The notes beneath the pieces are model-generated. The model was given only the letters and a program-made list of their open reading frames with translations. It did no database searches and was not told where the DNA came from. Shown here piece by piece: positions 54,054-62,998 of a stretch of DNA of 64,000 nt. Source of the DNA: Dermatophagoides farinae (taxonomy: Eukaryota > Arthropoda > Arachnida > Sarcoptiformes > Pyroglyphidae). The first letter of the stretch is position 1, and every line of letters starts with the position of its first letter. Location: positions 3,162,001-3,226,000 of the forward strand of contig NC_134678.1 of the NCBI RefSeq assembly GCF_024713945.1, given 5' to 3'. A program made the position numbers and the translations under genes.

Positions 54054-54186
54054 ATAAATAGTAATCAATCAATAAAATGAAATTTTTATCTAATTTTATG
54101 GCCATCAGGTGTCGCTATTTTGCAGATCTGAGTTTTAACTCATTGCATGCATGTGTTTGTATTTTGTTTTTAATTTTTCGAAAAAA

Positions 54187-54975
54187 ATGGATTCAGAATT
54201 TGATGATTGTTTACCTGATGAATCATTAATTACAACAGATTTTAATCATATTATCGATGGTGATAACGATGAACATAGTTTTGATAACCAAAAAATTGAT
54301 GATGATGGCAATAATCAATCGAATGAATTGAATCAACCACCCGTGCAACCACCACAATCGATGATTAATATTCGGCTTGATATTGATGAACCTGTCGTAC
54401 ATAATATTGTTGCGACAGCTAATTTCAATTGTCGATTAGAATTATCTAAAATTGTAACTCGTGTACGAAATGCTGAATATAATCCGAAAAGATTCTGTGC
54501 TGTTATAATGCGAATTTTTGAACCAAGAACAACAGCAATGTTATTCGCATCTGGTAAAATAGTGGTTACGGGCGCTAAAAATGAACGTTTAGCCTGCCTT
54601 GCATGTCGTAAATATGGTCGTATCGTTCAGAAACTTGGCTATGATGTAAGCTATTTTGATTTTAACGATGAACTTTTCTGATAAATGTTTTTTTTCTGAA
54701 AGGTAAAATTCTCTGAGTTCAAAGTACAAAATATTGTATCCACTGTGGACATGAAATTTCCGATACGTTTAGATAAATTGGCTATTTATCATGGACAATT
54801 TTGTACATATGATCCAGATTTTTTTCCCGCGCTTATCTATCGAATGGTACGACCACGAACCGTATTATTAATATTTGTATCGGGTAAATTAATCATTACC
54901 GGTGCTCGTAGTCGTACCGAAATGATGGAAACAATGGAACATATTGGTCCAGTTTTATGTAGTTATCGAAAATGA
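54187..54975 (+). CDS. Divergent TBP-family protein (TBP-related factor)
   Basis: Two exons, 54187-54645 and 54703-54975, are joined in phase 0 by a 57-nt intron (GTAAGC..CTGAAAG) and give 243 aa. An in-frame upstream ATG at 54151 would add 12 residues. After a ~60-residue acidic N-terminus come two direct TBP-fold repeats: [34 protein letters not shown] and [36 protein letters not shown]. Family role: TATA-box DNA bending and nucleation of transcription pre-initiation complexes. Of the four DNA-intercalating phenylalanines, the two in LFASGK and LIFVSGK are kept. The other two positions read Tyr (LGYD and LCSYRK). The core is much less conserved than TBP normally is, yet it is clearly not the TBPL1/TRF2 type. 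It could be a lineage-specific TRF or an unusually fast TBP. Confidence 0.88.
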
Positions 54976-55016
54976 TTACATAAAAGAAAATTTATTACAT
55001 TTTTAGTCATTTTTTT

Positions 55017-55916
55017 TTAAAAATGATGTGAGTATTGATGATTATTATTATTATTATGATGATGCATACTGTAATTATTTTTCTGAGATCTCAAACAACA
55101 TTTAATAAAGTTTACATCCTCTTTGATTTCATCTTCTTTCAATCGATGAATAATGTATGGACCACTTATTGGCACGGCTTTCCGACGTTTTTCATGATGA
55201 CCACCATTATAATCATCATTATAGGAATATTTTCTTGATTTTTTCATATAATTTACTGATACGGAAAAAAATTCACTATCCGCTTTGTAACGTTCTTCAT
55301 TTAATTTCTGTATCTTTTCCTCAACATCTTTACGTATAGAATCTTTGAGTAATTCTTTTTCATTCTTATGTTTAGGAGAAAGAAAAATATTTTAAAATTT
55401 TTTAAAAATTTGAAACAAATCAAGTTACCATGTAATTCTGTTCAGCTGCCAATTTTTCTGCATCATAAAATTGTTTGAGATTATTCAGGCGATAATTTCG
55501 TATTAATTCGGCTATCTCTAGACGAATTCGATTCTGTGCAATTAATTCTTCGAATGGTTGTATATATTCGGGTGCTATCCCCTCACATATTTGCTGTATT
55601 TTCGTATCGATTTCAAAATTTTTCTCATTCTTATACAATAATCGAATGAGATAGAATTGTTTTTCAACATCTACCAATATGTTATTATATTCCTTATCCT
55701 TATCCACACATTCTAAATCTAAATCATACAACAACAAATCATATATTATGATGAGATAAAGCAAATTTCAAATGATTCAATGAAAAAAAACTTACCCGAA
55801 CTTTCAAATTCATCTGATGAGGAGGAATTGGAGTTTGAATCATCATTCGAATCTTCTTTATCGCTATCGACAATCTCATCATTTTCTCCATTATTCTCAT
55901 TCTCCATGGAAGACAT
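55017..55916 (-). CDS. BRMS1L: BRMS1/Sds3-family SIN3-HDAC corepressor subunit
   Basis: Three exons, complement(55796-55916, 55429-55718, 55017-55364), with consistent phases, give 252 aa from the ATG at 55916. The N-terminus is Ser/Asp/Glu-rich (NSNSSSSDEFESSG). The Sds3-like coiled-coil region follows: ECVDKDKEYNNILVDVEKQF, then GIAPEYIQPFEELIAQNRIR matching the APEYLEPLATLQ block of BRMS1L, then RNYRLNNLKQFYDAEKLAAEQ. The C-terminal AVPISGPYIIHRLKEDEI matches the VSGPYIVYMLQDLDI block of BRMS1L. Family role: scaffold in the SIN3-HDAC1/2 nuclear corepressor. The tail ends in His/Asn repeats. It is tail-to-tail with the TBP-like gene (41 bp between stops) and diverges from the next gene over 259 bp. 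Confidence 0.92.
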
Positions 55917-56175
55917 TTCAATTGAAATCGGATAGTAAAATCGTAGGAAAAAATTAAAATTTGTGAACAAATTTCGTTTTTTGATTTTCCGATGAAAAAA
56001 ACTACTCGAAACTACTACCTATTTCTACCCAGTCATTCTGTGCTCTGGGTGGTGTTGATATAGCAGCAGGATCGAATCGGATCGAACGGTTATTTTGATG
56101 CGATTTTTCGCGCGTTTGTATTTTTCCTTTTATTCTGCTATTTATGATTAATGATTTCAACGATTTTTCCTAATA
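55917..56175. promoter_or_regulatory. Bidirectional promoter, BRMS1L / sororin-like gene
   Basis: A 259-bp gap between two divergent start codons. TTTTTCGCGCG at 56104-56114 is E2F-like, about 60 bp from the rightward start. GC content here is higher than in the gene-poor region. Confidence 0.5.
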
Positions 56176-56751
56176 ATGAGTGCTCGAAAATTTTTCAAAT
56201 ATAATCGATCACTACGATCAACTTCGACAACAGCTCGAAAAGATGTTATCGAGGATTTTATTTCATCAAATGATGAAATTGAACAAGAATTATCGAATAA
56301 TAATAAACGAAAACATGAAATAAATGATCAACAACAAAATGATTTCGATGCAGCTGATGATTTTTCATTGGATAGTTCGGGAATTGATGATGATTTTGAA
56401 TTTGATGTAAGTAACGTATACGATTATTTTCATCATTATTAACTAATTTTTGTTGTGAATAGTTTGATAATGACCATTTCAAACCACTATTCTTTCGATG
56501 TTCAACACCTAATCACCGTGATGAAAATGTACCACAGCCTATTAAAATCGATAGAAATGAGCGGAAAATAAATCCATGGGATAAGGCTCTATTGGAAAAT
56601 GTAAATTTTATGAAAAAAAATCCCCAATTACAATCAGTAATTTTTTTTACATCCATCACAGGAATCATTACAGGATTGGGTAAAAAAATTCAATGAACAT
56701 ATTGAAATGGTGGATAACACTGAGGTGGTCATCAAAAAGATCAAACGTTGA
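56176..56751 (+). CDS. Small acidic/basic nuclear-type protein, candidate sororin homologue
   Basis: Three exons, 56176-56406, 56463-56600 and 56662-56751, with GT-AG introns of 56 and 61 nt in phase 0, give 152 aa. The sequence is mostly disordered: a basic N-terminus (MSARKFFKYNRSLRS), an acidic middle (DSSGIDDDFEFD), and RKINPWDKALLEN near the C-terminus. It ends ESLQDWVKKFNEHIEMVDNT-EVVIKKIKR. The spacing L-x-x-W-x4-(M/F)-N with following acidic and hydrophobic residues resembles the conserved C-terminal motif of sororin (LDEWAAAMNAEFEEAEQF), which protects cohesin from WAPL. This similarity is from memory and short, so the gene model is firmer (0.85) than the family assignment (about 0.4). 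Confidence 0.6.
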
Positions 56752-56915
56752 GAGGAATTTTCCGTTAAATTATTCATATCATTGTGATCATATACGATCA
56801 TTTTCAATCCTATCTATCAATTATCTATTTTGTTTGATAATCCTTTTTTCAATAAAAATAAATTCAATTTAAGTAATTTTAATTTAAAAAGTAAAATATT
56901 TCATTACAAAAATTT

Positions 56916-57772
56916 TTATTCAGTTCCGTTGATTGGCGGCTTAAAAACATTATTCTTTTTCACCGTTTCGATTATCCAATCGATCGATTCTTTAATGCCA
57001 TCGCTGATGTATGATTTCAAAAATGAAAAAATTTAAAGTTTCAACAAAGAAAAAATTCAATTCATTTACCCTTTCAACGCAGATACGGCAACAAAATGAA
57101 AATCACGTTGTGCAGCTGATATGATTGTTTCCAATCGAAATTGATCCATTATCCTCGTTATTGGCAGACATTTCTTTTTTTTGAGCCGATCATCAGTTCA
57201 TCAATAATAAATCAATCAATTAATTAATTTTTCTTACCGAAACATCTTGTTTATTGGCCACAAATAATAACGGCGTTCCTTTCAATGATTCATTTTCCAT
57301 CATTTTATCTTTATTAATTGATTAAAAAATTAATTAATTGAAATTAATGAATCAATAGGCTTACCAAAAGCTTGTTTCGATTCATCCAGCCGTTCATGAT
57401 CGGATGAATCGACCACATAGATGATTGCATGTGATTCAGCATAATACTGGATAAAAGAGAAAAAAAATCCAATATAAGATAATGATTCTCAACAATACCA
57501 ATATATACTTTATCCCAAAGACATTGTAATTCAGATTGGCCACCGAGATCCCAGAAATTTAATACAACACCATCGGAATCAATTTTTCCGATATTCAATC
57601 CCACTGTACAGCTTATTTTCATCAAATTTAAACCTTTATAACCGGGATTCATTGAGATTTTTGTCTGTTCCAGGAATGTTGTTTTACCAGCATTATCTAG
57701 GCCCAATATAAGTACATAATATTCATCTTTTTGAAACAGGTAACGCCAAAATCCATATAATAATGAAAACAT
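56916..57772 (-). CDS. ARFRP1: ARF-related protein 1 (small GTPase)
   Basis: Five exons, complement(57509-57772, 57365-57446, 57238-57308, 57070-57173, 56916-57003), with consistent phases give 202 aa, one residue from the human length. The N-terminus MFSLLYGFWRYLFQKDEYYV has no glycine at position 2, so it is not myristoylated like ARFs, as is usual for ARFRP1. GTPase motifs: GLDNAGKT (P-loop), a TVGLNIG switch I threonine, WDLGGQSELQ (switch II, Gln following GG), NKQD (G4) and VSALKG (G5, SAL). Family role: acts at the trans-Golgi, controlling ARL1, golgin recruitment and sorting. It is tail-to-tail with the sororin-like gene and lies downstream of Nup54 on the same strand. Confidence 0.96.
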
Positions 57773-57946
57773 TGTTTATTATTATTATTATTATTTTCTA
57801 ATCAAATCAAAACAATGGACATATGTATTTTATAAAAAAATGAATATGATGATAAGCCATGATTTTTCTTTTGTTTGTTTGTTTGATTGAAAAAGTCACA
57901 ATCATATGATGATGACGACTATTTCTATTCGTATATGGCATATGGT

Positions 57947-59094
57947 TCAAATGGTAGATTTTTTACCATCATTCAAAGAAAGTCGAATGTCTTGGATATC
58001 TTTTTTCAATATTTCAACTAAACTCATAATGCCACGATTCTCTTCATTTAAAAATTGTAGATATTCATTCATACTGGATTTATCGAAAGATATTTTACCA
58101 ATCAATGGATTTTGACATTGCATCTGCCGTAGCTGTGACATTAATTCATTAAGGCAGCCTTGAAATTTGGTTGGTACATTTAGTTCAGCTTGTATGGCTT
58201 CCAGATCAGCACGTAGCTTATCTTCTTCAGCCTGTATTGGCATCGTTCGTTTACGTTGTACTTCCTGTACAATCATCTTACGCAATACACGATACGAAAG
58301 ATTATCATGTTTACGTCGACATTCTTCGAATTTTGCCTTGAATTGTGAAATATTACTTTCCAATGTTGAAACATTATCAATCATCTGTTTCAATCGAAGT
58401 TGTTGTTGATGAATTTCTTTTTCCTGTAATTTAAATCGATCATTTAGCGCTTTAAAACCAATCAATGGTACGGGTATGAATCGTTGTGGATCAGGATTTT
58501 CCAATTTCGCCTGTTCCCATATTCGTTCATCAATACCTTTCGGTGGTGAGCTTAAATAGGCTTCGATTTCCTGTTTTGAAAGAGATGTGAATATAATCTC
58601 GACAAAATTGTTGATGAAAATTTGATTCAATTGTTGTTTCCATTGGGGTTGATTGAAATTTGTACGCAATTGTGCGTCTGGTATGATTTTACTGGTAGCA
58701 TTTTCAGTAACCATAATGGCAATCAATGCTTTACTATCGGGCAGTATTGTTTTCAACTCAAGTTTAACAGTATGATTTTGTCCAATAAATTGTTTAAAAT
58801 TCTGTTCATACTGAACCAAATTCGTTCGTAATTGTTGTTCATCAACATATCGGATGAGAAAGAATAATTTTTCTTCAAGATTTTTTTCTTCTGAATAGGA
58901 AATCGTTTTAAAACGATTAAATGAATCCGTTTTATTCAATTCATATGGGGGATTGAAAGCCGAATAGTATGCTTTACCGGCACCCCAGAATGCCTGTATT
59001 TGATTGAATAATCCAATAATATTATCACGGTCATCATTGAAAATTTTCGGCATAAATAATGATGTTAAGGGAACATTTTGCTGTTGTTGCGACG

Positions 59095-59125
<31 letters not shown>

Positions 59126-59200
59126 AGTTTGAAACATATTCAATCCGGGATTAACGGAAAAATTGGTAAAATTACCCGATGATAAATTTGATTGAGCCAT
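57947..59200 (-). CDS. Nup54: Nucleoporin Nup54
   Basis: Single exon, 417 aa, ATG at 59200. Residues 1-50 are Q-rich (FQTQQQQQQQQQQPSQQQQ). The conserved Nup54 part follows: IIGLFNQIQAFWGAGKAYY near 62-80, FLIRYVDEQQL, and DPQRFIPVPLIGFKALNDRF near residue 240. A long coiled coil covers the C-terminal third (RLKQMIDNVSTLESNISQF; VQRKRTMPIQAEEDKLRADL). Family role: with Nup62 and Nup58 it forms the central channel trimer of the nuclear pore. I see no FG dipeptides in the N-terminal part, where relatives carry FG repeats, and the protein is shorter than the human one (507 aa). An unseen upstream exon is possible but the divergent ASF1 gene leaves only 241 bp. Confidence 0.94.
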
Positions 59201-59441
59201 TATCGATTAAAGAATCAATTTTTCGAACATTGCATGCACGAAAAATGTTGAGAAAAAGTCCGTTCATAAAGGATATTACGAGTTTGGCGCTAATTATTTT
59301 ATTGGGCTTTCTTTTGTGTTGTGCTGACGCTTGCTGCTGTTGCTGCTATCACTGTGTTCTGTTCGAACTCCACTCGAGTCGGTTTTTGACTTGTAATCGT
59401 TGAAAAAAAAATTCAAGAAATCATTGTTAAATCAAAGCGAA
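59201..59441. promoter_or_regulatory. Bidirectional promoter, Nup54 / ASF1
   Basis: 241 bp between divergent start codons, with TTTGGCGC at 59283-59290, an E2F-type core. Confidence 0.5.
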
Positions 59442-60341
59442 ATGGCAAAGGTTTGTTTTTGATTTTTCTGATTTTTTTTTTGATTTGAAGTTGATTGAAA
59501 TGATTTTTTTTTTCTCTCGTTCGATCATAGGCTCAAATTGTTAACATTGTCGTTCTTGGTAGGTGTTTCTCATTCTTTGTTCTTTAGTTGATGTTTGGCT
59601 GAATATTCATTAATCTTATTCCACTTTTCACATATAGACAATCCTTCATTATTTTTTAATCCATTTCAATTTGAAATTACATTCGAATGTATTGAAGATC
59701 TAAAGGATGATCTTGAATGGAAAATAATTTATGTTGGTTCAGCTGAAAGTGAAGATTATGATCAAGTTTTGGATACAGTGTTTGTTGGGCCCGTACCAGA
59801 AGGACGACATATGTTTGTATTCCAGGCTAATGCACCGGATCCATCAAAAATACCTGTTGCCGATGCTGTCGGTGTTACCGTTGTGCTGTTGACATGTTCA
59901 TATCGTAGTAAAGAATTTGTTCGTGTTGGTTATTATGTTAATAATGAATATATGAATCCTGAGCTACGTGAAAATCCACCATCCGTACCACAATTTGAGA
60001 AACTTCAACGTAACATATTGGCCACTGATCCGCGTATAACAAAATTTAAAATTGATTGGGGTGATGATGTCGATGATGATGTTAATGATAATATCGGTAA
60101 TAATGGTGGTAATAATGAAAACAATTCATTCGAAAGATGTTCTACAACAAATGGAACATATAAAACAATGATGGAAAAATGTGGTTTCCTCGAACCATCA
60201 TCAAATGTTAATGGTACAACAATAACAACAACCAAAAGTGATATGAATAATTCGAATTGTTTCATATCTGAAGATAGCATTGGACCATTGAATCCGGTTT
60301 CATTACAACAGCAACAGCAAGATAATCCAATGGAAATATAA
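59442..60341 (+). CDS. ASF1: Histone chaperone ASF1
   Basis: Three exons, 59442-59450, 59531-59558 and 59638-60341, encode 246 aa. Exon 1 is only nine bases (Met-Ala-Lys) and exon 2 is 28 bases (AQIVNIVVL plus one base), so automated gene finders would probably truncate the start. The first ~155 residues are the conserved immunoglobulin-like core: NPFQFEITFECIEDLKDDLE, WKIIYVGSAESEDYDQVLD, VGPVPEGRHMFVFQA, GVTVVLLTCSYRSKEFVRVG and YYVNNEY, including the strands that bind histone H3-H4. The tail is acidic then Asn/Gln-rich (DDVDDDVNDN; QQQQQDN). Family role: delivers H3-H4 to CAF-1 and HIRA during replication and repair. Confidence 0.97.
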
Positions 60342-60487
60342 ACACGATTGGCTGAATCGATCAAAATTAAATTGGATTAATGATTATGTCAAACAATTTA
60401 ACCTATTTAAGTTAATCATTTTCAATAACCATGTGTAAATATCAATTAATCTTGAATAGAAATAAAATTCATAATTTTTAAATGAAT

Positions 60488-61265
60488 CTAAATATCAGAT
60501 TTAAAAAATTTAAACAATAAAATCTTATTATTAGCTGGCATATCATATGTTTGATCCAAAATCAGTCCATTTTGTTGTGCCAATTTTTTCAGATCGGAAA
60601 TATCACGAATACCCCATTCTGGATTACGTTGACGTAATGATTGATCAAAATCACGATTGCTTTGTGGTTCTAATGAGCCATCCATTGCAAATGGTCCATA
60701 CATTACAAGAATTCCATTTGAATGTTTTAGACAATGTTTAGCACCGGCAAACAAACCAATCGAACATGGCCATGGACTTATATGGACGACATTACTGCAA
60801 TAGATAATATCATAAGAATTGGCTGCAATTGGCCATTTAGATGTTGGCCATGTTAGATCCAATACGATTGGTTCATAAACATTTCCTAATGGTTTTTCGG
60901 GCGGTTCAACACCTAAGCCAAGACGAAATGCATTTATCGAATCAAAGTAACTTGTACCAACATCCGATGGTTGAAATTCGATACCGGAAAAATTACGGGC
61001 AAAATGTGCTAAATGTTGTCCGGAACAACTACCTAAAATGATGAATGTCATGCAAGTCGAAACTAACAATTAACACAACTTGAAACATTGTCGAATGATA
61101 CATACCAATTTCGAGAAATTTCAATGATTTAACCTTCACATCATTATCAAACGGTACATCACCGAATTGTTGTCGAAAAATTACCTTCAAAACATCCAAT
61201 ATTGGGCTTTTATTGCGTTCAGGAATTTCATAGATTGTTGGATTTAAAATTTTTGATGCCATCAT
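60488..61265 (-). CDS. METTL26: METTL26 / DUF938 methyltransferase-like protein
   Basis: Two exons, complement(61106-61265, 60488-61032), joined in phase 1, give 234 aa. The frame extends to a TTG at 61268, but ATG codons at 61265 and 61262 are the likely starts. Seen: AERN-like PERNKSPILDVLKVIF, then FLEIGSCSGQHLAHFARNF across the intron (the SAM-binding glycine-rich loop), FQPSDVG, VLDLTWPTSKW, SNVVHISPW, GILVMYGPFAMDG, RNPEWGIRDI and DMPANNKILLF. These blocks match the conserved DUF938 family in order. The enzymatic substrate of the family is not established as far as I know. Convergent with ASF1 (146 bp between stops). Confidence 0.92.
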
Positions 61266-61644
61266 CAAATCGATCAGTAACGGACGTTATTTCGAATAAT
61301 AATGATTATATGATTATTGATATTTTGGGTTCATCATCAGAAAATACTATTATCTTACGATAAAATGATACTACGACGGCGCTGTACGAATTATGAATCA
61401 GCCGTGGTCATGCGCGTATCGCCTTTTTGGATTGAATTATTTTTTTTGATATTTAATATTCATCGATTACTCAATTAAATATAAGTATATGATATGATTT
61501 CTTGAAATAAATGATCTCATATCAAAGATATGGATTAGTATGAGATTAAACTAGAACTTTGATTGATAATTGCAATCGAATTATATTTATTTTATTATAT
61601 TAAGCTACAACTAACAATCATCTGATTTGATTAAGAACTTTATA
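61266..61644. other. Divergent promoter region, METTL26 / basic protein
   Basis: 379 bp between divergent starts. The METTL26-proximal part is GC-richer (GACGGCGCTG near 61376, ATGCGCGTATCGCC near 61410) and the rest is A/T-rich. No gene is seen. Confidence 0.5.
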
Positions 61645-62812
61645 ATGACCGAAAAGAATGAATTATTATCAACTTATAATGGTTAGTTCATTGTGGTCAA
61701 CTTTGTTTAATTGAATTTTATTTTTTTTTTTATTGTGATTGTATGATAAACTAAGAAAAGGAATTTTTGCCGCCTTTTTGGAAATGTCAAAAAGTTCATT
61801 TTCATCAACAAGTAAAATTCGTCGTGGAATTACTTCCCGAAAAAGTAATTATTCGCCATTAAAAGAAACATTTGATCCAAGCGATAGAATGATGATAAAA
61901 TCAAATCGTGGTAAAAGGCGAACCGGAACAAGAAAAAAGCAAGCAAAAACAACATCACGACCATCATTGGTCAAAAGAAAGATTAAACAAAAAGGAAAAA
62001 TGAAAAAACATTTATCGAAATTCCGAATTTCCACAATCAAACGCAAACGACGTTCAATTGCGGCTAAATATTCACGGATATCGAGTAAATCAAGCCCGAA
62101 AAGTAGTCGTCGTAGTAGACAAAGTCTAAGTAGTAGTACTCCAAGTACAATATATCAATCACCGGTAATGAAAGTCAAAACGATGACAAAAACATCCAAA
62201 CGACGTGGAAGAGGAAGACGATCATTATCTACCGGTAGTATAAAAATGAAAATGACTACTGCAAAATCTAAACGTCCATCGCGTAAACAACCAAGTCGCC
62301 GATCATTATCATCAAAAATTTCAATGAGCAAACGTCGTAGTCAAAGTAAAGCATTGATTAGAAAAAATCGTGTTGGTTTCAAATATTTTCTAAGTCCAAA
62401 AGTAATGAAAATGATGAAAGAATTTGAACCATCATCACCATCATCATTATCCAAATCTAGTTCAATTTCTGGTCGCAAAGGAAAAGGTCGTCGCAGCGGT
62501 GGTGGCATGTTAAACAGTAGTAATTCATTTTTACTATATAAACTACCACCGGAAGAACGACAAGAATTATTCGAAATGGCAGATGAATTAATCAATGATT
62601 CATTTATCGATGATAATAGTGATATTGATCAATTATTTTCCGAGTTGAATGCTGCCTTACCAAAAGTATTTGGTCATCGTGCCAGAAGTAATACCGTTAG
62701 TGGCAGTAATGTTTCGATCGGGGATCAACAACAACAACAACTAAATGATAGTCGAATTAAAACGAAAAAAAAGTCATCGAGTCAGAGTAGTATCAAGAAT
62801 ATCGGAAAATAA
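61645..62812 (+). CDS. Unrecognised Ser/Lys/Arg-rich basic protein
   Basis: Proposed exons 61645-61681 and 61761-62812 (79-nt intron, phase 1) give 362 aa. If the short first exon is wrong, the ATG at 61784 gives 343 aa. Residues from about 35 to 255 are extremely basic, with repeated K/R-S patches (SKSSPKSSRRSRQSLSSS; KRRGRGRRSLSTGS; KRPSRKQPSRRSLSS), like histone H1 tails or sperm nuclear basic proteins. A C-terminal segment of different character follows: LLYKLPPEERQELFEMADEL, then SDIDQLFSELNAALPKVFG, predicted helical and acidic. No globular H1 domain is seen. I do not recognise the family. Nuclear or chromatin-bound location is inferred from composition only. Confidence 0.75.
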
Positions 62813-62928
62813 AAGATATTTCGATATTTATTTATGATGTGTTAGCATGTGTTTGTGTGACAAGACAAAAAATCTAAAAATTAAAATTTTTTTTGTTTTA
62901 AATTAAATCTAATTTTTTTTGTTTATTC

Positions 62929-62996
62929 CAACCTTTCACAAACTGTGGTCCGCGATCCAGTACCGGTCCGCTGCCGAAAAAGTTTGCGAAACGTTG
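62929..62996. mobile_element. 68-bp hAT-like miniature element beside the UGT stop codon
   Basis: The ends are inverted: CAACCTTTCACAAAC on the left and GTTTGCGAAACGTTG on the right (13 of 15 pairs). Read on the minus strand it gives GTTTCGCAAACTTTTTCGGC, then GCGGACCGG..ATCGCGGACC, a common sequence type at the ends of hAT elements. Flanks GTTTATTC and ATTTATTT agree at 6 of 8 positions, a possible decayed target duplication. It sits in the 186-bp gap between the convergent basic-protein and UGT genes, 2 bp from the UGT stop. Confidence 0.55.
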
Positions 62997-62998
62997 AT

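Noticed and set aside
58167-58831. Plus-strand frames over Nup54
   Set aside because: Antisense shadows of the Nup54 coding exon.
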